A program made the position numbers and the translations under genes. Below the pieces are notes generated by a model, which was not told the origin of the DNA, ran no database searches, and saw nothing but the letters and a program-made list of their open reading frames with translations. Shown here piece by piece: positions 31,529 through 42,608 of a stretch of 64,000 nucleotides of DNA (positions within the stretch are counted from its first letter, which is position 1; the number at the start of each line of letters is the position of its first letter). This DNA is from Sweltsa coloradensis (lineage: Eukaryota > Arthropoda > Insecta > Plecoptera > Chloroperlidae): positions 434,001 to 498,000 of the forward strand of contig JAMZAV010001297.1 of NCBI GenBank assembly GCA_024449915.1. Reading direction: 5' to 3'.

Positions 31529-32215
31529 TGGATGAGCGTAGCGAGCGAAGCGAAGATTCCATTTCACTACACTGGAGAAAAAAATCCGGAATGTTTTTTT
31601 TTCTTTCTTTTTTTTTGTATTTTTGTGTGTCTGTGAACACGATTCCGGCTAAACCAATACTCCAATTGCGATGAAATTGTATGGAGATCTATGAAATCTC
31701 TTAACGAAGCAATGCACGGAGGGAAAAATCGATCAAAAAATTATTTCTCGTGAAAATCGCAATTTTACGATTTTTTTCGATTTAAAAAAAAATTCTTCGA
31801 CTTATTACATCTACATGCTTTATCCGATTGTAATTGTTTTTTCACAGAACCTTAATTTTATGAATTAATATATTCGTGTGAAATTTGAGCGCAATCGAAA
31901 AATCATTTCTCATGATAATCGCAATTTTACGATTTTTTCAATTTTTAACATTTCTTCGACGAATAAAACCTACATGCCTTATCAGATTGTAATGATTTTT
32001 TCACAGAACTTTAATTTTATGAATTAATATATTCGTGTGAAATTTGAGCGAATCGAAAAATTTCTATAAAATCGCCATTTTCGATTTTTTTTTTAATTTA
32101 CATTCTTGACTGAGTTACCTACATCTTTATTATTGTAATGATTTTTACAGCAATTTTATGAATTAAAATATTGTATGAATTGAGGATGAATAATATTTAT
32201 ATAATGTCATTTTTA
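31528..32215 (+). mobile_element. Helentron-like copy, 3' end missing
   Basis: It starts TTGGATGAGCGTAGCGAGCG and continues with GAAGATTCCATTTCACTACA, as in the copies at 11.9-12.96 kb (minus) and 52.16 kb (plus). The body has three ~110-base repeats (ATCGCAATTTTACGATTTTT, CCTACATGC.TTATC, TATATTCGTGTGAAATTTGA). The last repeats are increasingly degraded and no hairpin/CTAGT terminus is found before the (TATG)n tract. Confidence 0.65.
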
Positions 32216-32279
32216 GTTTATTTGTAATTTCTGTATTAAATACGATGTAGCGATTGTAAGGATCACTAGAATTTTATTT

Positions 32280-32690
32280 ATGTATTATGTGTGTATTGTG
32301 TAGTATGAAATGTATTATGTATATGTATGTATGTATTTTATGTATGTTGTATGTTAAATGTTAGGGATGTATTATACGATGGGGGGATGAAGGTATGTTC
32401 TATTTATGTATGTATGTATTGTATGTATTATGTAGTAATGTGTGTATGTATGAATGTATGTATGTATGTATGTATGTATGTATGTATGTATGTATGTATG
32501 TATGTATGTATGTATGTATGGTATGTATGTATGTATTATGTATGTATGTATGTATGTATGTATGTATTAGTATGTATGTATGTATGTATGTATGATATGT
32601 ATGTATGTATGCATGTATGTTATGTATGTGTATATGAATGTATGTATGTATGTATGTATGTATGTATGTATGTATGTATGAATGCGATGA
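32280..32690. repeat. (TATG)n microsatellite, ~400 bp
   Basis: Long runs of GTAT/TATG with a few substitutions. Frames full of Met-Tyr-Val-Cys on one strand and His-Thr-Tyr-Ile on the other are artefacts. Confidence 0.9.
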
Positions 32691-33205
32691 TGTTCGATGC
32701 GCAGGGGCCAAACTACTCGTCCGATTTTGACCAAATTTCACACCAACGTCAAGGACCAATAGAGTGCTGTTAACATGGACAGCAAAATTCACAGGAATCC
32801 AACCTACAAAAAATTAATATTTTTAAAAATTACTACTTTATTTTTTTAAACTTAAAGTTCGGTTTGGAAAAAAATACCCTTTCTCACCAATGATACCACT
32901 ATGAATGTTAACAACTGTGAAAAATTTCAGAATTATAGCTTGCCCTGCCAACTTACAAAAAATTAATTACTGACAAAAATCGTGTTTTGCAGAGCTTTAC
33001 TAAATTGGATTTGATTTGAGGAGCATAAAAGATGGATGCAGAGCATATCGAGTCGAACTCGAGTTCATGTATTGACCTTTCTAACACATATTTTGGTATA
33101 TTTGTAGCTTCAATACTTTGGCGTTGGCGATGTGATATGTTTTCATTGTTTTGGAGTCGCCCGCGTCCACGAGCATAGCGATATTGATCTAAGACATATA
33201 AGTAA
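32691..33205. other. No confirmed gene
   Basis: It begins GGGGCCAAACTACTCGTCCG. The text style resembles the other non-coding repeats, but I found no second copy in the window. Confidence 0.35.
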
Positions 33206-33899
33206 AAAATCGGCCAAACCCAGGACAAATTGCAATATTAGTGTTTTTGGTATCATTTTCTTCAGAAAAAAATCCTTTTGAACATAGTCAAAATCCTCAA
33301 AAATCCGACGATTAGGATTTTTTATATTGAGCTGTAATTAACACCCAATTAGCAATTATACATTACAATTTTTTACGTAACCAAACTAGTCGAGTTTGGA
33401 TTCAAATGAAAGCTTATAGCTTCACGTTGACAGATATTGTAGTAAGTGATGTAGCTTTATTAGACAGGGGTCACTAGAGGTCAATTAATTACTTACATTT
33501 TATATCAGATATAATTACAAATACATTTTTCATCATTACATTGCTATAATTGATTACTTAATTCCAAAAATGATAAGTATTACTCTTATCAATGATTCTC
33601 TTATTTCACGTTATTAATGTTATGTTACAAGTCCATATTATCATTATCGTCAGTAATTTGTTCGGATGAATGGGAGGTGTTACAGCTGATTCCATTGCAT
33701 TCCTTGCAGACAGATGAGCAATTCATTCCCTGGTTAAATCAGCTACATATTTGTGTCTCGCAGTCAGTTTTACATCAAATTCCAACTCGCAACCTTCTCG
33801 TGGTTTGGCCCGTGATTAGGGTAGTTTTACTCCCTGAAACTAATGGCGAGCTCTAGGTCGTCGTCGGGGAACTTTCCCCTTCCCTTTGACTACCTCCCC

Positions 33900-34535
33900 G
33901 ACGGCGACGACGACAATGACAACACGGATGGATGATGACACAGACGGAGACGACCACGACGTGGGGGAACCCCTGCCCTCCTCATACGCTTGTGGCTGGT
34001 TCTGACTAGCACAGGCCTGTCCACCCCTTGTCCCCCCGCGTCTCCCCTTACGTCCCTCCCCTTCGAAAGAAGTATACATGGTGGTAACTCACACTTATAG
34101 AAATTGTTTTATCTTGGAGGCGCGAATAATCTTACCTGTTAAAGCGCCCTAAAACTACTAATGCTAATACTAATACAAAACACCTTACCAATTTTAGATG
34201 GCCGACTGGCGACGCCGACCCCGACGGCGACGACGACAATGACAACACGGACGGATGATGACACAGACGGAGACGACCACGACGTGGGGGAACCCCTGCC
34301 CTCCTCATACGCTTGTGGCTGGTTCTGACTAGCACAGGCCTGTCCACCCCTTGTCCCCCCGCGTCTCCCCTTACGTCCCTCCCCTTCGATAGAAGTATAC
34401 ATGGTGGTAACTCACACTTATAGAAATTGTTTTATCTTGGAGGCGCGAATAATCTTACCTGTTAAAGCGCCCTAAAACTACTAATGCTAATACTAATACA
34501 AAACACCTTACCAATTTTAGATGGCCGACTGGGAC
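33900..34535. repeat. 323-bp tandem duplication, GC-rich
   Basis: Bases 33900-34212 recur at 34223-34535 with very few changes (for example GACGGCGACGACGACAATGA at 33900 and 34223, and CTTACCTGTTAAAGCGCCCT in both). The near identity implies a recent duplication. Arg/Gly/Ser-rich frames across it are compositional. Base composition is clearly different from the AT-rich surroundings. Confidence 0.85.
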
Positions 34536-34839
34536 TAATCTAAACTAATTTTCCTTTCTTGATTACCCATCCTCATTGCCTGGGATCCAGGTATACTTCT
34601 TTCCACGCATTAATTTGGAAGTGCACCCTTAATATGTGGTATTTAGCTGCTCCTGTGGTAGGTGGTAGCTATTCAGCCTTAGCAAACGATGTTCCTGACT
34701 CAGTCGTTTTCCTAAACAATCTGTTGCGGAGATTGCCAATGGTTTAATTCTGCTTTCCGCCGTACATGTTAACCAAAGCCTTCTCTTCTGCTTGTTGTGT
34801 TATGTCCTGGCTACCATCAGTGGAACAAAACGTGTCCGC

Positions 34840-36600
34840 CTGTTCACGCAACAAGTTACTATCCTTAAGCGTATTAAGTGCTATTCTTTCTCCAACATTG
34901 AACAAAAGTGAGATGTTGTGTCACATTTAAGAAATGCATGAGCAATCGATAAATGTATACAGGTTTCTGGTCCCAAAATCGCATTTGTTTTGTGTATCCC
35001 AATTTAGAGTATCCCTTTTCTGTCTTTGTTTGGGCTCTGGGAGGAATATTACGTCACGGTGGTTGGTGTCATCGTGATGGCAGAAAATAACTAACAAGTC
35101 GGTGTCTTCTCCAATGACTCTGGTTGGAGTTGTACGAGACGATTATATTCCCTGCTTTATGAACAATCAAATGATCGGCGTCATTCTTAGCGTGATAAAC
35201 TGTGCAATTGTTTTGTGTCAAAGAATTTGTGAGCATAAAAATAAATTTGGAGTTGGCTAAAACTGAGCATTTTGTGGGGGGAATAGTAATTTTCCCTTAA
35301 AAATGCATAGTAACTCTTAAACAACCATGACTTTATCTCATATTATGTTAACATCCTTGTGCAGTTGACGGCTAGTTTGAGTAACCATCAAAGACAACAA
35401 TAGCACAACCATAATGTTTAGTAACGTACCTACGATATATATATATGAGACCACAATGTCGACATAATTATGTTGATTTTTCATGCCATGGGGTTCTATG
35501 AAGAAGGGCGTCTCCATCAATAACTTGTTGAATGTATCCATTTGGCAATTCTGTTGGGATTGAATCTCTACTATTCATTATATACATTCCATATCGCATA
35601 TGCCAAGGCTAAGCCACTAAGACAGACTTGTTCGCCTTCACTGGAATCCCGTACGAATCGAAGATAGCTGATGGTTGGCTACATAGTTCATACATTAAAA
35701 CAGTTGCAATATCATCTTCTTCAGCTTTGGCAGTCTTTTTCTTGTCTTTCATTCGATGATTTAATGTGTTGCTCTCTTGTCTGGTGGTATGATATCTTGA
35801 GTAAGTGTTTGCATAGTTCTGTTTATATCGGTGCAAATATAGGCATTGATGAGAGGAGACCCAAATTGCTCTCTGAGGTTCAGTCATACCCCGAGCTCTT
35901 GACTTAAGGCTTTTCATAAAACTCTGTTAAATGACAAGATCAGATGAGAGACCTGCCCAGTACCGGTCAGATCTTCGCATCACATACAAGCCATTTTCAA
36001 GGAATTTGTGTGTATCTGGATATTCGAGCTTGTTCATCATTTGAAGGTAAAATCGAGCACTTCTCGTATAAACGTGTATACCTGCTGGTGCAAGGTAAGG
36101 TACCATTTCTGAACCAGATTGCAGATGCAGAATCCAGTTTCCCGTCCGTTCAGCTTTAATGAACTTTTTCATTGTGTATGGCCCTACCATGTCCATGTAT
36201 TGCAACTATAACTTTTAAGTTCTATGATTCTGTGAAGCTTCCTTTAGACCCTGCAATCTTTTTGAATGAATCAAAGCTTCAGATGAATTTGCATCACCAG
36301 CAGAAATAACTCCTCTCACAAGGACTTTAAATATTACACCCAGCTCATTAAGATCTTCATCGTCAAACTACATGCTACCTAGACTGTATGTTTCTTAAAT
36401 GGGGGGGATATTGAATATCTTTTGAAAAAACACTGCATTTAGAGCTGAATTAACAATGAAATTGACTCGAATGGCTCAGGTATATGAATTTCCATTGAGA
36501 ATATGTCCGACTTCATTTTTAGCATATTGTCTCAAATAATTATTTGATTTCCAGAACCTGCCGTCAAATGCCCAATTGTTCCCAAAAACCTCATTTGCAG
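34840..36600 (-). pseudogene. Decayed gene of a widespread invertebrate repeat-encoded protein
   Basis: In minus-strand order: NNWAFDGRFWKSN (about 36570), LGVIFKVLVRGVISAGDAN (36340), LIHSKRLQGLKEA (36265), MKKFIKAERTGNWILHLQ (36170), RRSDRYWAGLSSDLVI (35975), SRARGMTEPQRAIWVSS (35900), VIGEDTDLLVIFCHHDD (35117-35067) and HAFLKCDTTSHF (34943). These phrases match, to my recollection, a large uncharacterised protein found in many marine invertebrate genomes, often repeat-associated, with an acidic GEDTDLL motif like that of PIN/FEN-type nucleases. The frame is open across 36205-35609 except for one TAA at about 35927, where the expected codon would be acidic (EQ after DLVI). Other frameshifts lie near 36215 and 35120. 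It is probably the transposon's own gene, now dead. Confidence 0.55.
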
Positions 36601-37205
36601 CTGGAACCCTCTAGTTTTAACACTATTGACTTAAGGTCACTCGTATCTGGTTCATTGTTTATGTTTTTTGTTTTTGTTTGTTGTTTGTTTGATGGTTATA
36701 GCTTATACTAGTACCTATGGTCATAGCTTTCCACCATAGTGACTGATCGAAAGTCACAACTGGAGGAACTTAATCTAATAATTTTTAGCTAGGTTTGTTA
36801 GCACAAGATCTCTCATTATTGACCTCTAGTGACCCCTGTGCCTGTGTGATGAATCTATATCACCTACTACAGTATTTGTCAACATGAAGCTATAAGCTTT
36901 TATTTGAATACAAACTCGACTAGTTTGGTTACATTTAAAAAATGTGTAATTAATTGAGATTTAATTAGAGATCAATATAAAAAATCCTAGTCGTCGGATT
37001 TTTGCGGATTTTGACTATGTTAAAGAGGATTTTTTTCTGAAGAAAATGATACCAAATACACTAATGTTGCAATTTGTCCTGGGTCTAATCCGAAATGGCC
37101 TGGATCATATCGGGAACTCAGCAGTGGAGCAGCTAGACAAGATTAGTCTCGACTTGATGAGTCAGAGCTGTATGCATGCATGCATACTGCAGCTGCAAAA
37201 GTAAT

Positions 37206-37249
37206 TGTGATACTCACTCGTCCAACAACGACTTTGGCGTTTTCCTAAT
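37206..37249 (+). mobile_element. Helentron-like 3' terminus of a second subfamily
   Basis: The sequence CACTCGTCCAACAACGACTT, then GGCGTTTTCCTAAT, has an AACG/CGTT hairpin four bases before a CTAAT end. It abuts the next element directly. Related ends lie at 13242-13410, 39048 and 54413. Confidence 0.55.
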
Positions 37250-37977
37250 TGGATGAGCGAAGCGAAGACTTCAATTTCACCGACCCCCCAAAAAATTTAG
37301 CTTCGTTGTTTATTTTTTTTTGTTTGTTTGTTACGGCATATGCGATCTTGATGAAAATTTGACACGACCTTCGTTTTCTCTGAACTTAGACTTGCCACGT
37401 TTTTGGGTAAAATCGAAAAAATATTTCTCATGAATATCGTACTTTTACGATTTTTTTTCGATTTTTAGTGCAATATTTTCGTGCCATTTGGGCCAATTCT
37501 GACCAAACGGGTGGGGTTACAACGTTCATATTTCACATGGACATTAAGGTTATGGTGATGTATTGTTTTTTGAAAGAAAAAGTTAAAAAGTTAGCCAGAA
37601 TCGAGAGAAATAAAGCTTTTAATATACTTTTTTTGACTTTTTGTGCGATATTTTCGTGCCATTTGGACCAATTCTGACCAAACGGGCGGGGCTACAACGT
37701 TCATATTATACATAAACATTAAGGTTATGGTTATGTAGTACCTTTTGAAAGAAAAAGTGGAAACATTTAGCCAGAATCCATAGAAATAAAGCTTTTAATA
37801 CAAGTTTTTTACGGTAAATAATACCAATTGACAAGAAACAAAAGAAACTTGACAACATTCACCTACAATGCGTAGGCAACAAAACAAAGCACTTGCAAAA
37901 GTAAAGATATCCCACGCAAACTAAAACCTTTAAAAAGCTCATCCATCAACGCGGCGGGACTTTAGCGTTTTCCTAGT
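37249..37977 (+). mobile_element. Helentron-like element, complete copy A
   Basis: 5' end TTGGATGAGCGAAGCGAAG; body with the shared phrases TTTGGGCCAATTCTGACCAA and ACAACGTTCATATT (this block occurs twice, at about 37480 and 37660); 3' end CTCATCCATCAACGCGGCGG, hairpin AACGC/GCGTT, TTCCTAGT at 37970-37977. No protein is encoded. Insertion immediately after another element's CTAAT is noted separately. Confidence 0.8.
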
Positions 37978-38029
37978 AATATCATATTGTATATTTCATA
38001 TGTTACCATACTATGTACCGATTCATGTA

Positions 38030-38095
38030 TATTATAGAGGTTGGCTACAATTAAAAGGGCTCCATAGCCCTATGTGCCAATGAATATCAAATATC

Positions 38096-38172
<77 letters not shown>
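38030..38172 (+). repeat. LINE tail plus (TC)n microsatellite
   Basis: AAAAGGGCTCCATAGCCC.ATGTGCCAATG, then a CAAATATCAAG tail and about 37 TC units (38098-38172). The short hairpin-forming tail resembles CR1/L2-type 3' ends. Confidence 0.6.
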
Positions 38173-38174
<2 letters not shown>

Positions 38175-38199
38175 CCGTGATTTGACACTTCGTCCTGAT

Positions 38200-38815
38200 T
38201 AAATGTCATTCATAATATCAATCCATTTGTGAGAGGTTGAAGTATGGTGTGTTGGCTACATGGGGGGTACTGGGTTCAAATATAGTTTTTAATTGTTTTG
38301 TATCGGTGTGATTGACTAACTTCGGACAGAGAGAGAGAGACTTGACTTTTATTCGAACAATTGGAAAAATACGTGTACACATGTTACAAAAGAATTTCAA
38401 TTTCATAATATGAGTAGCACAAAGTGTGACATAAACAGAAATGTCATGTTTGACAAATCAACCAATCAAAATATTACATAATATTGTTTCATTTGATTTA
38501 GGTAAACTTGATTGAACAAAGTGTTGTAACATTTATCTTTAAAATAACATGAACATATTATTAAACGAGGGAGTGGAGCGACTGAGTGTCTCCATTCAAC
38601 TCAAACGGCCCTCATACTGTGATTCTGTGTGTCTGTCTGTACGTCGAAAATCAGCCGAAACGCTGAACAGATTGCGCTGAAATTTTAAACAGACATCCGG
38701 TACGAGTTTACTGAGAACTAGCTAGATCCATAGCGATTTAAGCATACAATAAATAAAAATGTGATTTTTTAAAATATCGATAGCATTGGTTTAGTATCAG
38801 CTAGCGAGACGAGAT
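38200..38815. other. No confirmed gene; anonymous repeat-like text
   Basis: The block 38565-38720 (CTCCATTCAACTCAAACGGC, TCGAAAATCAGCCGAAACGC) has the style of the other non-coding repeats but no second copy in the window. Confidence 0.35.
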
Positions 38816-38819
38816 CTAC

Positions 38820-38890
38820 CTGGCTGGCATGGCCTAGTAGTAAGCATATAGTCTGCCGCACGGAGGATGGGAGTTCGATGCCCGTTTGTT
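38820..38890 (+). repeat. tRNA-derived sequence
   Basis: An A-box-like TGGCCTAGTAGTAAGC and a B-box-like GAGTTCGATGCCC, spaced as in a tRNA-derived SINE head; acceptor pairing is poor. No tail was identified. Confidence 0.5.
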
Positions 38891-39047
38891 AGAACTTTAT
38901 TATATTTTTACACCCACATTTTATTTTTGAGGGGTGTTAAATGGGGAATAAAAACGAGGTGATTTTGTTTTATCTTGGAAATTTGTTAATGTTTCACGCT
39001 TATACGTTTCGAACACGATTCGCATTTTGAATGTTCAATATAAATAA

Positions 39048-39105
39048 CTAGGGAAACGCCAAAGTCGTTGTTAAACGAGTGAGTGAGCCAAGTGTTGAGT
39101 TAACC
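39048..39105 (-). mobile_element. Helentron-like 3' terminus, subfamily 2
   Basis: On the minus strand it ends ACAACGACTTTGGCGTTTCC and CTAGT, preceded by GGCTCACTCACTCG. Only the 3' end is recognised. Confidence 0.5.
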
Positions 39106-39159
39106 CATACTTCTAAAAATAAAAGAAACTAAAAAGTAAATAGATAGTGGGAGAAATAG

Positions 39160-39240
39160 AGAGATTGATTAATTGATTCGAGTTTTATTTTTGCTGGCAA
39201 GATTAAGGCCATAGGGCCCTCTCTAACATCTAATCATCTA

Positions 39241-39276
<36 letters not shown>

Positions 39277-39450
39277 AAATAACGTGCCCTAATGGAATAC
39301 AGGGTATCAAGAAATGAAGACAACGCAAAAAGACGTACGTTATTTTAGGCAGTACGAGAAAAATCTTAGACAGTAAAAAAAAAGTCAAGCAGTGTATAAA
39401 AACCTTTTTTAGGCTATACGCGATTAGGCAGTACAAGAACGGCAGTACAA
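39160..39450 (-). repeat. LINE-type tail plus GTACTGCCTAA array, copy 4
   Basis: It has the same order as at 18.0-18.34 kb: AAGATTAAGGCCATAGGGCC tail, (AG)n at 39245-39272, the CAGGGTATCAAG block, then TTAGGCAGTAC motifs (about 39354, 39424 and variants). The shared order at two distant places suggests one composite repeat unit. Confidence 0.65.
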
Positions 39451-40208
39451 GAACGGACCAGAAAGCGCCCTAAAACTACTTATACTAAGAACGGACTGGT
39501 CACACTACACCCTTATGACCTCAATGTTGACGGCAATTCGAAAATTTAAAGACAAGTTACGTTAATCACAACCCAAAATAACTGAAAGTGTGACGGGCAT
39601 TATCAAAGCAATATGTCATATCTCGGGGAAACCACTAGAGGAGGTCGCGTGACTCACTCACGACTGTCTCGTGATTATGCGTGAACGTGAATGCTTTGAA
39701 AAGGTACCGTAAATTTGCGTGATAATATAACAGTCAAGTGTTTATCGAGACACGCGTGACCGTGCGTGACACTAATGCTCTAGCAGCGCGGAACGAGCCC
39801 TTCTCTTCCGCGAGGCCAGGCCACTCTCCTCTTAGCTAGCCTTGAGTCGCACCCTGCCCTAAACTTCAGCCATGAATATGCGGACGCGGGAGTAATAATA
39901 ACCCAACAATATCTTGATTTTTTTCATAGTCTGCCAGTCACTTGCAGGCATATTTATCTCTGGTTAATTATTTGTTCACCGCTCTCTCGAGCGCCATCTG
40001 ACAATGCGAACATGACCAGCTTGGTGGCGATCGGATTAGAAGGGTGCATGCTAGATGCTCCTCAAAATACCAACAATTGAGTAATCGTGAGTGCGCGTGA
40101 GTGCTTGATAACGCTAGTTGTCGTGCGTCAGCGTGCGTGAGCGAATAAAGCTAGTTGACAAATATGACATGATCGTGCTTGAGTTAAATCAATATTATAT
40201 AATAATAA
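39451..40208. other. Non-coding, rich in GTGCGTGA-like words
   Basis: Short words GCGTGA, CGTGAGTG and GTGCGTGA recur (about 39646, 39680, 39716, 39754, 40090 and 40125). No open frame or repeat border is supported. Confidence 0.35.
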
Positions 40209-41178
40209 ACTAGGAAACGCTCAGTTGGACGCGTTGATAAGCGAGCACGTGCTATAGCTAGACCCACATTGCACATTTTTTGTAAATTTTAAAATTTGCG
40301 ACGTTTGCTGTCCACGTTTCCAATATTATTTATTATTGCCAAGGTATTTGGGTAAACCCGTGGGTTAACCTTTACATCCACCGCCATCTAGAAGACCTTG
40401 ACATCGTTTCCTTGGGAAAACTATTTTAATTCTTTGGTTACAAATAATACACTGCTTCCTCGATAGTATTTTGATCACTTCTAGGTGGCAGTGCATAGTG
40501 CGAATTTTTGTTGCCATGGTAACGATACTTTTGTTATTATGTAATTTCCATCTACACTACTTATCGGATCAAAGTAAAATTAACATATTTGTGACCGGAC
40601 GGACATTCTAAATGATTTGAAAAAAAAAACTTTCGATTAACTTTAATGTAACTTTTTAACTTTTTGAATGATTTTGCCACAAAACTTATGGCATTCAATC
40701 GAGAACAAAGCTTGCGGATGGTGAAAATTTCAACTCGATCCGAGCCTCCGTTCGACCGCTATCATGAGCCAAAAAAGCTGCACGACTTTCCGTTGCCATG
40801 GTAACCGTACTTTGTTATAATGTAATTTCCATCTACACTACTTATCGGATCAAAATAAAATTAGCATATTCGTGACCGGACGGACATTCTAAATGATTTG
40901 GCTATCTCAGATTTTGTCGCCGTTTAGTTCGAAAAAAAAACTTTCGATTAATTTTAATGTTACTTTTTAACTTTTTGAACGATTTTGCCACAAAACTAAT
41001 GGCATTCAATCGAGAACGAAGTTTGCGGATGGTGAAAATTTCAACTCGATCCGAGCCTCCGTTCGAACGTTATGGCGAGACATACAAACAAAAAAACAAA
41101 AAAACAAACAAACAAAAAAACAAAAAAAAACAGGGACTAATTTTTCCGGCAGAGTCAAATGGAAACGCTCGCTTAAAA
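40209..41178 (-). mobile_element. Helentron-like element, subfamily 3, copy 1
   Basis: The minus-strand 3' end reads CGCGTCCAACTGAGCGTTTC then CTAGT at 40209. The 5' side is a TAAGCGAGCGTTTCCATTTG-type end near 41175. A ~285-base body unit (GTAATTTCCATCTACACTAC through TCAACTCGATCCGAGCCTCC) is duplicated in tandem (about 40540-40755 and 40823-41060). A frame beginning MVKISTRSEPPFERYGE can be read in both this and the next copy, but it is short and tails into AAACAAA repeats. Confidence 0.65.
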
Positions 41179-41510
41179 AATGTTCTTCGTGCGTGGCAGC
41201 GTGACTGCGTGAACAGAAAATGAGTTTACGTGACGTAAGCGAAAAATTGATCACGCGACCACGTCTAGTAACTAAGCAGGCAATGGGCTATAGACTGTGC
41301 AACTTTTCAAACCAGTTACATCTCTTGTCTTGTCGCACCCTGGGCTTAGCTCACATGTGCAGGGTGAACTCATTGGTCAGGCTCAGGACACGAATTAGTC
41401 TGAACGAGGTAGCACTGCACGTGGCTGGTGGGGTGGCAGGGGGGGGTGCATGGACTGGAGTGTATAAAGACGAGAGGGTGGGCGGTGTATTTACTCTGTT
41501 GTGGTGAATA
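41179..41510. other. Spacer between two subfamily 3 copies
   Basis: No supported feature; short frames over the G-rich part are compositional. Confidence 0.35.
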
Positions 41511-42112
41511 ACTAGGAAACGCTCTGTTGGACGCGTTGATAAGCGAGCACGTGCTATAGCTAGACCCACATTGCATCCACCGCCATCTAGAGGACCTTGA
41601 CTCCTTGGGAAAACTATTTAATTAAACTCTTTGTTGACAAATAATAGACTGCTTCCTCGAAAGTATTTTGATTACTTCTAGGTGGCAGTACATTAGAAAC
41701 TTCGCGCGTCTTTTCGTTGTCATGGCAACGTTACTTTTGTTATAATGTAATTTCCATCTACACTACTTATTGGATCAAAATAAAATTAACATATTCGTGA
41801 CCGGACGGACATTCTAAATGATTTGGCTATCTCAGATTTTGTCGCCGTTTAGTTTGAAAAAAAAACTTTCGGTTAACTTTAATGTAACTTTTTAACTTTT
41901 TGAACGATTTTGCCACAAAACTAATGGCATTCAATCGAGAACGCAGCTTGCGGATGGTCAAAATTTCAACTCGATCCGAGCCTCCGTTCGAACGTTATGG
42001 CGAGACATACAAACAAAAAAACAAACAAACAAAAAAACAAAAAAACAAAACAAAACCAGTGACTAATTTTTCCGGCAGAGTCGAATGGAAACGCTCGCTT
42101 CGCTCGCTTAAT
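41511..42112 (-). mobile_element. Helentron-like element, subfamily 3, copy 2
   Basis: Same ends as copy 1: CTAGT side at 41511 and TAAGCGAGCGAAGCGAGCG at 42110. It has a single body unit, so it is ~600 bp. Sequence identity with copy 1 is high by eye. Confidence 0.7.
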
Positions 42113-42608
42113 CAATTCGTGCAGGGCCTAGAGCCATTAAAAATACGTTTTAATCGAAAATATGGACTGTATAGCTCAAGCATTTATAAGTAATTGCAAT
42201 TGCATTATAAAATTGATATAAATTGTATTTTATTACTCATGAGGTAGTAATGTATAAAAAATATAAGTGTTAATCAGCTAGGTATTTGTTGATTGATAAA
42301 TTCTAGGTTGGACTACTGTAAATCGTTTTTAAATTCTCGTGCACTGTGGCATGTTTTTGTAATGGAAATTTTGTCAGTTAATTTTTTCAATTACAAGACC
42401 GTGGCAATGTATTTGACGATTTTGACGTTAATGTAGGATAAAACGCTAATGGTTCTTTTATAATCACATAACAACACGGTAAGTATTAAGGATAGACGTA
42501 AGGTTATGTGTCAAGTGCTAGGGTCTACTGAATTTATGTGTAGGCGACCAATCTCGGACCACGAGTTCTGCCGCATCTTTATAAAGTTTCTTCTTTGTTT
42601 GTCGTTAA
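42113..42608. other. No supported feature
   Basis: AT-rich sequence without recognisable structure. Confidence 0.4.

Larger units (their letters stand above)
33206..37096 (-). mobile_element. 3.9-kb DNA transposon with ~280-bp inverted repeats
   Basis: The segment 33206-33490 is the reverse complement of 36815-37096 with around 85-90% identity by eye; both contain CCCAGGACAAATTGCAA, TCCGACGA.TAGGATTTTT and CACTAGAGGTCAAT. Between them lies a decayed minus-strand gene and a GC-rich 323-bp tandem duplication. No target duplication was identified. The superfamily is not assigned. Confidence 0.65.

Noticed and set aside
32327..32792. Long frames of Met-Tyr-Val-Cys (plus) and His-Thr-Tyr-Ile (minus)
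   Set aside because: They are translations of the (TATG)n microsatellite on both strands; no non-repeat coding sequence is included.
33840..34402. Arg/Gly/Ser-rich minus-strand frames
   Set aside because: Compositional frames over the duplicated GC-rich unit; no domain, and all three frames stay open.
40957..42193. Frame MAFNRERSLRMVKISTRSEP in both subfamily 3 copies
   Set aside because: Shared because the copies are homologous; it runs into AAACAAA repeats, has no conserved stop or start, and lies in a non-autonomous element.
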